From NCBI GenBank assembly GCA_009760855.2, contig WPIO01000043.1, positions 1,302,001-1,366,000 on the forward strand: DNA of 64,000 nt, read 5' to 3'. Positions 31,701 through 43,850 of the stretch are shown one piece after another. Source of the DNA: Cristatella mucedo. Its lineage: Eukaryota; Bryozoa; Phylactolaemata; Cristatellidae. Below the pieces are notes generated by a model, which did not search any database, was not told the DNA's origin, and was given only the letters and a program-made list of their open reading frames with translations. How positions within the stretch are numbered: position 1 is the stretch's first letter; each line of letters opens with the position of its first letter. A program made the translations under genes and the position numbers.

Positions 31701-33953
31701 CAGCCGCCGATGACGACAGTGGTGGCACCAGCCGCCGTGTCGTCCGGCGACAGGAGTCGGATAGTCGCCTCGCCGAGCGGTCCGACTCAGAGGACGACTT
31801 GTCCGCCGCAGTGGCGTCTGCTTCCGCAGCAGCGCCGGCCGCCAGTGAGGCCGACGGATCGGAGATGCAGGCTGCCGGCGGCAGCGGCTCGGCTGGTGTC
31901 GACGTTGGGTGCATCTTCTCCCTCTCGACGAAGGGCACCTATGAGGAGGCGAGGGCGACCCCGATCGGAAGCCGGCTGTCATTGTCAGGCGACCCGTCCG
32001 GAGAGGGAGCCTTCAGTGTGGCGTGTCAGCCGGAGGCGACTGCCTCGTGCATCACCGATCGTCTGGCACGCTGGAGCTTGCCGCCGGAGCTTGCCGCCGA
32101 CCACCTGTACTGTCGCCCGCCCAGCGAAAACCCCGAGCCGGTGGTGGCTGTGGCAGCAGCTCCTCCCACTCCACCGGCCCGTGGGAAAGGCAAGGCCATC
32201 GCCGCGCGGTCCAAGACTCTGACCGACATCACAGACAAGATCAAGTCCAAAGGTGAGCAGATTCGGTGGCATGCGCGAGGCATCAACGTTGAGCAGCCGT
32301 CAACTCGGAGAGCTTGACGCCTCGCCCGACGACTGCCCTGCTGCGGTTGGTGGCGGGACGGGACGGCTGGCTGGCCTGCTCGCGATCTAGCGCTGCTTCG
32401 GTGGTGCACTCAGGCAACCGCGAGCTGGCGAGCATACTCGACTCGGCCGTCATCTACAGCAAGCCTTCGTCCTCGTCATCATCAGCCGTCGCCTCGACAT
32501 CAGCGGCGGCTGCTGCTTCCGGCCCGTCCACCTCGACGTCTCACAGGTGTCCTCGAGATGCGGAGGCTGAGCGGCGCATCCTGTACGACATATTTACGAA
32601 CGGCATCGACGCAGAGGACATGGCGTACCTGAAGCGAAGCTACGAGCAGATGCTCACCAGGGACGATCAGGTGGGGACGATTCTGCTGTTTAGCTGTTTG
32701 TTCAGGTACTATCTCAGTGGGAGACTCCAGAGTATTGACGTGAATGGACAAAGATCATTTGAGGTACCTCTGAAATATGGGGTACCTCAGGGCTCCGTGC
32801 TAGGTCCGGTTATTTTCACGGTTTATACTCTGCCTCTTGCTGATGTGATTGCTAAGCACAATCTAGGCTTTCACTTCTATTCGGATGACACTCAGTTGTA
32901 CCTTTGCTTTGATCCCTCCCAGCCTTCGAGCACCTCAAATCCTCTCAACTCACTTGCTGCATGTATTGGTGACATCCGCACATGGATGGCAGCAAATTTT
33001 CTAAAACTAAAAGATGATAAAACTAACTTTCTAGTTATGGGCAAACCCAGTGTGATTCAGAAATTGGAAAGGCTGCCGGTCAAAATTGGCTCTGCCAGCA
33101 TATCTCCAGTTGAATCAGCTCGAAATCTAGGTGTCAAAATCCAAAGCGACCTCTCGTTAGACGACCATATCAGCTCCACAGTCAAATCTGCCTACTTTCA
33201 GCTTCATAACATTACCGAAATTCGGGCTTGTTTAGATAAGGATACCACGTCCAAGTTGGTCCATGCATTCGTGACATCCCGTCTCGACTTCTGCAACTCA
33301 CTGCTTACTGGCCTACCAGAATGTGCGATCAGGTGGATTACAGCTGGTGCAAAACTCCGCAGCTAGGCTTGTCTGTCGTGAGCATTGCAGTTGCCACATT
33401 ACTCCACTTCTCGCCGACCTGCACTGGCTACCAGTCAAGCAACGGATCGACTTCAAGGTTTTGTCGCTCACTTTTAGGTCACTTCCTTCATTGGTTCCAG
33501 CTTATCTCTCAGCTATACTCCCCCATCAGGCCAAGCATCGTACCACCCGCTTTTCGGAATCCAATAGTCTACAAATGCCTCGTTCAAACCTGAAATACTT
33601 TGAAGACCGTGCATTTAGTTTGTATGCTCCCAAAGCCTGGAACTCCCTCCCGACCTGTGTGAGAACATCTCCTGACCTGACCACATTTAAAATGAACTTG
33701 AAAATTCACCTATTTAGGACAGCATTTAGTGGGTTCCTGGGATTCGTCCTTGATGTGCTTATGAGTGCTGACACTGTGCATGCTGCCACTAACCAGTTGC
33801 TTGCTGACCCTGTGCATGTCACCCCTAACCATGTTATTCATTTTGTTTGTTTATCAAGCATGTTATTACTCACCATTCAATTACATTTCCCTTTGCGGCA
33901 AATGTAAAGCGCCTAGAGAGAGATTGAGTTCTCTGAGGGCGCTTTATCGAGTG

Positions 33954-33984
<31 letters not shown>

Positions 33985-36245
33985 GTCCTCCGCCTTCCAG
34001 GGCATGTGCACTATGGCTTGATAAGTGCTAAATGTGAAAATCGGGCTATCGCGACCGGTGGATACGAGCACGGGCTTGCATGAATGGGCTTGCGCATGTT
34101 GAGTGATCGCAAGATTGCCTTTTAGAAGTGGTAGCTGAGAAAGAGTGACTTGCCTTTTGGTCGGCCCATCCGAAGTCGAAGCCTTGCTCATGGGTCGATG
34201 TTGGAGTCGAACGTTTTAGCTTGGTCCGCCAGCTTCGGCAAACAGCGGCCCCTCGATCGTATGTCATGCATTAGTACAGTAAAGAGGAGGCTAGCTTATG
34301 TAACAGCCCCATTTGTATAGCGACCGATGAGCCCTAACGGCTATTTTTTTAAATACTAGCTGGTTTAACAGCCTCTTTTTGTCTAGCAGGGAAAGAGCCT
34401 TAAAGGCTATCAAGACCACTTGCAGCCAAAAGGATCGCCCACCGCAGCATTCGAACACACGACCTTATGGCTGAGGTCGTGAAGTTTGCATTACTTACAT
34501 ATTCAAGCGTTGTGCTTATGCGTGCTGACACTGTTCATTCTGCCACTAACCGCACTTGCACGCCGACACCCCTAACCTTGTTATTCTTGCTGTTTATCGC
34601 GCACGCCACCACTCACCATTCGATCGCACTTTCTTTGCAGCAAATGTAAAGTCTAGAAAGAGACTGAGTTCTCTGAGTGCACCGCCGTGCATCTGCCTGC
34701 CACCCACTGTCGCCTCTGTTCTCCAAGTTAAGGTCACCGTCAGTACACCACGACTGATGCCATAGTGGACTGACGACTATTACCGTTGCATTTGTCTGCG
34801 TCCTTCCGTGGAGTTGTCGGACAATGCTGCTGGCGTCCTTTGTGCTCAGCGCTCGGCAGCGCTCACTCTGCCCGCACGCGTTGCTGCAGGCCTACTTCTG
34901 GTGCAACGAGACGCACTGGGTTGACCATCCGGTGACTTATACGGGCGACTCCGCTGCCGACACTGCTGCTGAGTCGGGCAACGGCGGCAGTCGAAAGCGC
35001 CGACGGCTGGACGATGCAGCCGACCAGCGCAGGACGGGTTCGGCACGCACGAATGGCTACTTTAAGCTGGAAGCCAAGGAGAAGGCTCGGCAGAGGGCGC
35101 AGGGTGGCACGCTGGCGCTGGACGACAGCGCCAGAGCAATGTCTGGCGGTGCCTCTGCGGTACGTACGTAGTGACGCTTTTTTGTGCTACCCTGGGTCCG
35201 ATACGATGGGCCCCCTTGCTCCTCAAAGGAAAGCCTCAGGGAGTGCCAAATCAGTAGAGTAAGGAAGAAAAAAATCATCAAGCAAAACCCGGCATCTTTA
35301 ATTAATCAATGTAAGCACAGCCAGTCAGTGTGCAGTTATGTGCAGGCAGCAGCAGAAGAGCATCCTTGGCAGCTTTTGCCCAGCGTGCAGCAGGCAGAGA
35401 ACTTCCTCGACCAGCAGGCAGATGGCTATCCTTCGCAGCCTGCCCCACACCGTGGCAGATGTCATCTGCCGGCCACTTTGCCTTGCGAGCGCCTCCGTTT
35501 TTTTATCTCGGTTGCTGGGTGAGTGATAACTTGCGCATCACGGAATAAATCATTGGCGCGGCTTGCATACAGCGATCGCTGAGGGGTAGCACTGTCCTAC
35601 TTCTCAGACGGTAGTTGATTAGCGACCGCTTGCATGTGAAAGCAATCGAACACACGGGACTAGCCACATTGCTACCAGTGATGCGGAAGTCACGTGCTTG
35701 TATAGGTACCAATACAGGGCGTGTCTCTTGTCAACATCACGGTTGCGCATATTTGGTTGCTCACATGCATGCACGTGAATGTGTTTGCTGATCCTACAGG
35801 TTTGCAGGATAAATGAATGAGTCCGTAATTTCGACAATGTCTTACTTCGTTACCGGTTTAACCTTTGCATGTAGCAATTTGATTACTGACAACAGTTACA
35901 AGATGAGCACTTGCCAATGCACTACCATGGGCGTCCTTTGGTGGTTTCTATTTGAGTGCCGTGGTCAACATGGTGAATGGGTTCGGGTCAAGACTTGATG
36001 AGAGGCTCCCTTGGGAGTCGCCAAAAAGATTGTTTTGCCGACTGCACCCTTACTTACACAACAACGTTAGTCCCTACCCTGAATAATTGAGCCGGCGACT
36101 TTTTTCCTTTTTTGATGTCACCTTGTGCTCGAATTGGATTCAATACTCAAGAAAAAATGGCAATTATATATATATATATAATTGCCATTTGTTCTTATAT
36201 ATATATATATGTGTCTGTAGAGGTATATATATATATATACATAAT

Positions 36246-36299
<54 letters not shown>

Positions 36300-36333
36300 A
36301 TTATGTAGAGGTGTGTATATATATGTATGTATG

Positions 36334-36386
<53 letters not shown>

Positions 36387-39300
36387 CATGCTTACACATA
36401 TCCACCTGTGATTTCACAAAGCCATGAAGATGTAAGCCGTAAGCGCCTGTGCCTGTTATTACCCTCGGGGTTCTTCCAGGGCTCATAACCTAAGCAGCTT
36501 TCATCGCGACTTCATCTTATGCAACTAAGAGAAGGTCCAAGGGCTAACCGAATCAGGGCTGGCCAGGAATCGAGTATTGCACAAAAACATTTGAGCACTA
36601 CGAGTTGTGAAGCCGGTGCCCAAGTCAGTAGCTGAAGAGCAGATGTCGCGTCGAGCAGATCGATTTCGGGAATGCGTTTTGAAGTCTTGGACCTGCAGAG
36701 CAAACACCGCCGCCATCGCCGACAGTCGTCGGCGGAAAGAGAGCGAGCAGCAGCAGTTCGTCGCATGGGACCACCTGAAAGTTTGCGAAAAGGCTGAGAG
36801 ACTAGCGCAGGGTTTCAGCTAATTATCAAGGAACCAAGCTTCGTGTTCGCCGGCCTTGCGAGTGAGTGAGAATTGCGCCCATCGAGCAAGTAGAAGCCGG
36901 CGTGGCTCGCTTAAGGAAGAGCTGGATTTCTTGGACACCAGAGCTCCCTGCCAGTGGACTTGCTGTGTCGATTGTCGATTAGGCTTCTACTACACTTCAT
37001 TCCTGGAAGTTCTGGTCGTCGTCTTGCCAAGTGATGAGGGAAAGACCGGCTTTCTCACTTTAATTAGTAGAGATACAAACCACCACACTAGGTGCTGTAT
37101 TGAGCTCCAACGGTTGACAGTTAATTGATTTTTTGTCAGCCCTGCCGATACAAAGAAGACTCGCCTAGGGTGAACCGGGGTCAGCTAGCAGGGACCACTA
37201 GCTAGCCGAAGCAGTAAGTAGTAGTTTCTAATCCGCCAAGGTATTGAACGTGATATCTAGCCGTGGAGGCTGTCGTCTGACTAATACTTTCAAACATGAA
37301 GCGGTCGTCACAGTTTGCATTTTAACAACAGCGCTCGATGCAAGTACGGTACATCCAGTTATGATAGAAGAGCGCCAAGAGTTGCGCAGCTTGTGTTGTC
37401 GTTTTTTGAGGAAGTTAGCTGACGTCTGGGACCTTTTGCGTGTTTGTCAGACATGCATTAAGGAAGCCACAGCTGATCCAGAGAGTGCGAATGGTAAACG
37501 CAGCGTGGTGTCTTCTGCATGAAAGCGATAGCCTATGCCATGGGCTCCAAGAGATGCTGTCAAGTCGAAGGGCAGCGGTGGACCAAGAACAAACAGCAGT
37601 CTAATTGCGCAGATGATGGACGAAACCCGACGAGACTCGAGTTAATCGTGCGCGGCGACGCCGGCGTGCCAAGGTTGCACCAGTGGTACGATTCGTGCGC
37701 CAGATCCTCAAGTCCGTCAGACCCATTGCCGTCCTAGCTCACCTCTGCAAAACCCTGCCATCGGCAGTCAGGAAAGCGGCCCTTCACGAGTCGACCGGTA
37801 ATGGCGTTTGACGTCCGGCGTCCAGGTGGCAACGCCACCTGGAGAGGCCGTTGGCCACACTCAGGGTGGTGGTTTTTCAATAGCTAGTGCTTCACTGGTG
37901 TCCTTGTCTTGTTTTCCTTGGCTCTGGCCGTCCACCAAACTACGCAGCCGGAGAGCGAAAGGACGCTGCGCTTTAGCGCTACCCGAGACGCAGCAGTGGG
38001 TGCTGCATTTGGCGCAGTGGTGCCCATTTCCCACGTGCTCCTTGCCTTCTGTTGGCCAGAGCCATATGCATGAGTTGTCCTCACTGCTCCCACGCGCACG
38101 AGTGCCCCTCGAGGCTTCTCTTATAGTCGACTGCCTTCTGTGTGGAGCTGAACTGTGGCCATTGGCGCTTGCATCTCTCCAATTGTCTCCACCTGGCCTG
38201 CTAGCCCGCCCACGCAACCGCCGTCTTGGTGCGCCCTTATTCTCTGCCGCCTCGGAGCATATCGGCTGTGCGCATCTAGCCAAAGCCGTGGTGCAAGCAA
38301 AAACCTGTCAAAACTTGCGAAATGGAAGGGAAGCTGACCTTTGGCCAAAAATGTGCCACGGGGCCTGCAAGCCGCTTCCAAAGCTGCCGGCCCCGTGGCG
38401 CTGGCGAGGGCCAGAGCGTGCGTGCGTAAAACCAAGGCAAAATGCATTTGTCGAGTGGCGTTGTGCCGCCCGTGTGGATGTGATCCCTAAACCGAGCCAA
38501 TTGGTGCTTATAGTCATGGACACATATAGACAGGCTATCCTCGGCGGAGATTTCGCGGCAGCAGGGCTCTCCTTATTGCGTGAGTGATACCTCCCTTACG
38601 TCCCGCTGCCTCTGGCACTGCTGTTGGCCCCCATTCATGCGAATGGCCTGAGCTGCGAAGACTGTGTGTGACTTGCACCGTGGTATGCAGCTTCTACAAG
38701 TGCTTGTAGCAGTGTGGTCCTACATACACGCAGGTAGGCATTTTGCGGCGTTATCGGTTCTCTCGCCCTCGTCCCTCACAGGCCGCTTGACTTCGCCTGC
38801 ATGAGAGTTGATGCTCTTGTGGATGCAAGAACTTCAGTTCCAAGCGATTCTCCGAGATTCGCGTTGTGTACTCTCTAGCGGCAGCTTTGCGAGTAGTATT
38901 CTTGGATGAGACGTGCCGGCCCCGGTTTGTGCCTGCGGCGGCACCTCAAGATCAATGGTTGTCATGGAGCGTGGGGTGGGCTGGCTTGGGGGGGAGGGAG
39001 GGCGCTGAGTCGCGAGGTGCTGCTGCTCGGTCCACCGTGTGGCTGTAGAATGCAGACATCATGCTCTTACATTATCATCCTCGTGTAACTCCTGCGTGTA
39101 TTTGCATTCATACTATCTTTTTATTTGACATACCGGCGTGTATGGCTATATTTTCTTAGTTGATCGTGTGTACTTTACTTGTCAATTTACTCTGGAATGT
39201 AGTGTCTTCTTGTAAGCCCCTAATGTCAATTTACTCTGGAATGTAGTGTCTTCTTGTAAGCCCCTAAATAGCTATCAACATACCTGTTCCTCGAAGCATT

Positions 39301-41402
39301 TGCTTTGTCGAAGTGAATTTACCTTTATGTGCCAGTGTTTTGAAGTTGTAACGCATGTTATGACTAAGCAGTTGACTTGCTTTTATTTCAGCATATGTGA
39401 ATTGCCTAGAAAGATTTGGTACACTTTGGGTGGTGTATTAATAATGCACTTGATGCCCCCAGTGAACTCAATCTTTCTAGGCGCTTTACATTTGCTGCAG
39501 AGGTGTATGCAATGTGACTTGTAATGTAGAAATTTAGCTTTTGTTTATGAACAAAAATGTCATTGTCGTCTCTTATGCTTCTTGCCTTACCCTCTGCATC
39601 ATCAGTCCGATGCGACTCTTCCTAACGTGTCACCACGGTAGTTCCATGACTGTCACTTTGCAGCCTCACTCGCTGATTGGAGCTATGTTGCAAGCTGGTT
39701 TGGTCTAGTGGTTAAGGTGCTCGCCCCGACCAAGGTCTGGCTGAGGTCGTGTACTCGAGCTCCGAGGCATATGTTAAACGCCTGAATAGAGATTGAGTTC
39801 TCTTGGGGCGCTATATATAAATATAAATGAATTATTTTTTGGTAGTTCTCGGCGCTGCAAGCATGATTAGTGAAAGCCGCTTGGTCTCTGTCCCTACAGG
39901 AATGAGAATGTGGTATCAGTTACCCTTGACTTTGCTTGTATTGTCAGTGTCATCCTGCGACTCGGTCGAATGCATGCTGACGAGAATCTCTCTGCCTTAA
40001 AAATCTAAATAGGGCTCACTGCATGTGCTCATTTCCGTGCTTCGATGTAAACGTCGTACATGGATCCTCCACCAATTTAATATATAATGGTAAAAACGTC
40101 GACTGTCTAAAACGATAAGAGAACTAAATTTCAATGTAGGCACTTTAAAACTCGTCATACATGGCATCATGTATGCAAAACCAAGCAAGTGTCACACTAA
40201 GGCCAGCACACTTACGCAAACAAGAAGACTCGTAGCCACCGGTTAGTAGGATCTTTGGCTAGTAATATGCACTGAATCATGCACAGGTCGACACCTAGAG
40301 TTCACAGAAAAAAATATCAATTCACTGGGACGACGCGAAAGCTGACCGAAACAAATACATCCTTAGCTGAGAATTCACTGATATAGGGTCATTGTAGTTA
40401 TTCACCATAGCCAAAAGAGAGTTTCGGTGCGTACAAGCCTTAGGCTTGATCACCGGAAGATTTCAATTTAGTGCAAGCAGCTGAGGTGAGATGGCTAGCT
40501 ACTAAGGAGTGGGTTGTCCGGGACCTCACTGGAGGACTAAGGAGGCGTGATAAAGAGATTGGTGTTCCTTAGCTGAAACTAGTACGTTTGACCTTTAATA
40601 AAATGTGCTTATCTATCTATCTGACAATTTGTTTTGTAATAGTTTGCCTAGATTACGTGCCACCGGCACTGAAGTTATGCCATCTGAAAGGGTAAGGTCT
40701 TCCCACTTTCGGGTGGCACTAGGTTTGTCCGTAACTAATAGGGTTAGCGTTATCATCGTTTAGCCTCTAGAAATGATAAGTTTGTTGTGTAAGGAGCAAG
40801 GTCTTGTAAAGGTCGCAGGATAGGTAAAGCATGTGTCATTGGCCTCAAAATCAAAGTCAAGATTATATTTGATTGTATTTAGTGATGGTTTATGCAAAAG
40901 AGGAAGAGAGAGGGAGGAGATAGAGAGAGCCGTTCATATCTACACTGTAATGAGATAATGATAAATAGGTGCATTTTAATTTCTTTTTAAATGTGGTCAA
41001 GTCAGGGGATATTGAGTGAGTTCTAAGCTTTGCGGCCATACGGAACTAAAGGCACGGTCTCCAAAGGATTTGAGGTTTGTACGAAGTAAACAGTTAGATT
41101 CCGAAAAGCGGGTGGTACGATGCTTAGCCTGGTATGGCTGTAGATCTGATAGGTAAGCAGGAGCCAAAGAAAGAAGGGACCTGAAAGTGAGTGACAAACC
41201 CTTGAAGTCGATGCTTTGCTTGACTGGTAGACTGTGCAGGTCCAGTGCAGTGCGCGATCCTTTGTTACCGCTGTGACCAGTGGTGATAGCCGTAAATGCT
41301 CTTCTGTTGCTGTACAAAAGAGACTTGTTAAATCAGCTAGTATTTGTAATGTAATTTGTAATCGTTTAGTTGCTGGGCTACCATGTTACACACACACTCA
41401 TT

Positions 41403-41433
<31 letters not shown>

Positions 41434-43432
41434 CAAAATGCAATCTTTCCGTGTTTCTCTTGGCATTCTGCAAGTTAAGGGATGCTGCTGTTACTGTTTC
41501 TATGGCTATCACAAGAACTTTCCTTCTGTGTGAGTAGACAAGATGGCTGTCCCATACCGAAAATGTTCCGGTTGGTGTTTTGCATAAGGGCTTTAATAGG
41601 TTCCTCAGTTGGTTACCAAGCAAAAGCTTAGTTCTTGTTTCTATCTAGATGAGGCTGCACTTTTGCTTTGATCCTTACTACTCTAAAGTATGTCGGACTC
41701 ACACAGCTGTCATGTACTCTGGACCCTATTCCCACTGTTTGGCTCCTACGTTGCATTGATCTACTGGTGCCATGCATAACTAACATAATTAATATGTCAT
41801 TAGCCTCAGGTCATGTCCCAGCACCTTTCAAAAAAGCTGTAGTCAGGCCACTTCTCAAGAAAGCTACACTTGACCAAGAGAACTTGAGCAACTACCGCCC
41901 AGTTTCCCTTCTAACATTCCTATCAAAGACACTCGAACGGGTCGTGGCGGACCAGCTGAACTTGTATATCGAAACCTCACACCTTGCTAGTAAGTTCCAG
42001 TCTGGCTTTAGAGCTAATCACTCCACAGAGTCAGCATTGCTTCGGGTATACAACGACCTACTTAGGAATGCAGATGTGAGTAGAGCGTCTCTGCTTGTTT
42101 TGCTTGATCTTTTGGCATCTTTTGATACCATCGATCACAAAGTTCTTCTAGAGCGCCTCTCATCTCGCCTGGGCATCACTGGCACTGCTCTGCAGTGGTT
42201 CAGGTCCTATCTCAGTGGGAGACTCCAGAGTATTGACGTGAATGGACAAAGATCATTTGAAGTACCTCTGAAATATGGAGTACCTCAGGGCTCAGTGCTA
42301 GGTCCGGTTATTTTCACGGTTTATACTCTGCCTCTTGCTGATGTGATTGCCAAGCACAATCTAGGCTTTCACTTCTATTCGGATGACACTCAGTTGTACC
42401 TTTGCTTTGATCGCTCCCAGCTTTCGAGCACCTCAAATTCTCTAAACTCACTAGCTGCATGCATTGATGACATCTGCACATGTATGGCAGCAAATTTTCT
42501 AAAACTAAACGATGATAAAACTAACTTACTTGCTATGGGCAAACCCAGTGTGATTCAGAGACTGGAAAGGCTGCCGGTCAAAATTGGCTCTGCCAGCATA
42601 TCTCCAGTTGAATCAGCTCGAAATCTAGGTGTCAAAATCCAAAGCGACCTCTCGTTAGACGACCACATCAGCTCCACAGTCAAATCCGCCTATTTTCAGC
42701 TTCATAACATTGCTAAAATTCGGGCTTGTTTAGATAAAGATACCACATCTAAGTTGGTTCATGCATTCGTCACATCTCGTCTCGACTTCTGCAACTCACT
42801 GCTTACTGGCCTACCAGCATGTGCGATCAGGCGATTGCAGCTGGTGCAAAACTCTGCAGCTAGACTTGTCTGTCGTGAGCGGCGCAGTTGCCACATTACA
42901 CCACTTCTTGCCGACCTGCACTGGCAACCAGTCAAGCAACGGATTGACTTCAAGGTTTTGTCTCTCACTTTTAGGTCCCTTCATTCTATGGCTCCAGCCT
43001 ATCTGTCAGATATACTACCCCATCAGGCCAAGCATCGTACCACCCGCTTTTCGGAATCCAACAGTCTAGAAATACGCTCGTACAAACCTTAAATCCTTTG
43101 GAGACCGTGCATTTAGTTCATATGCTCCCAAAGCCTGGAACTGCCTCCCGACCTGCGTCAGAACATCCCCTGACCTGACCACATTTAAAAGGAACCTAAA
43201 AACACACCTATTTAGGACAGCGTCTTTGATGTGCTTATGCGTGCTGACACTGTGCATGCTGCCACTAACCACATTTGCATGCTGACCCTGTGCATGTCAC
43301 CCCTAACCATGTTATTCATTTCGTTTGTTTTTCAAGCATGATTTTACTTACCATTCAATTGCATTTCACTTTACAGCAAATGTAAAGCACCTAGAGAGAG
43401 ATTAAGTTCTCTGAGGGTGCTTTATGAAGTGA

Positions 43433-43464
<32 letters not shown>

Positions 43465-43777
43465 GTAGCTTTTTTTGCCGATGATTGCTTTTTCTAAATT
43501 GAATTAGGATGAACCAAGCAGTTATGAGATGTCAGTGAGAAACTGAATAACCTTGCCCTAGAGGTTAACTTGGCTAGCTTCTGTCCTGTAGCTGTGCATG
43601 CAGTCTGGCCATTATATTCCAAATGACCTTGAGCTGTGTGAAAAGGAGGTCAGTCATGTAAAGTATCGCCCTCCCTATTATCACCTGTAGCAGCTAGATG
43701 TCTAGGATACCCAAACAGGCCCGGCTCACTACCTTGCCTGCTAAGTTGTAATTCATCGTCCAGACAAACATCAATGC

Positions 43778-43850
<73 letters not shown>

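Noticed and set aside
41668-43092. LINE-A frame as a domesticated host RT gene
   Set aside because: No start context, lacks the endonuclease, is frameshifted before the end, and has the usual 3' hairpin and (ATT)n of an ordinary truncated insertion.
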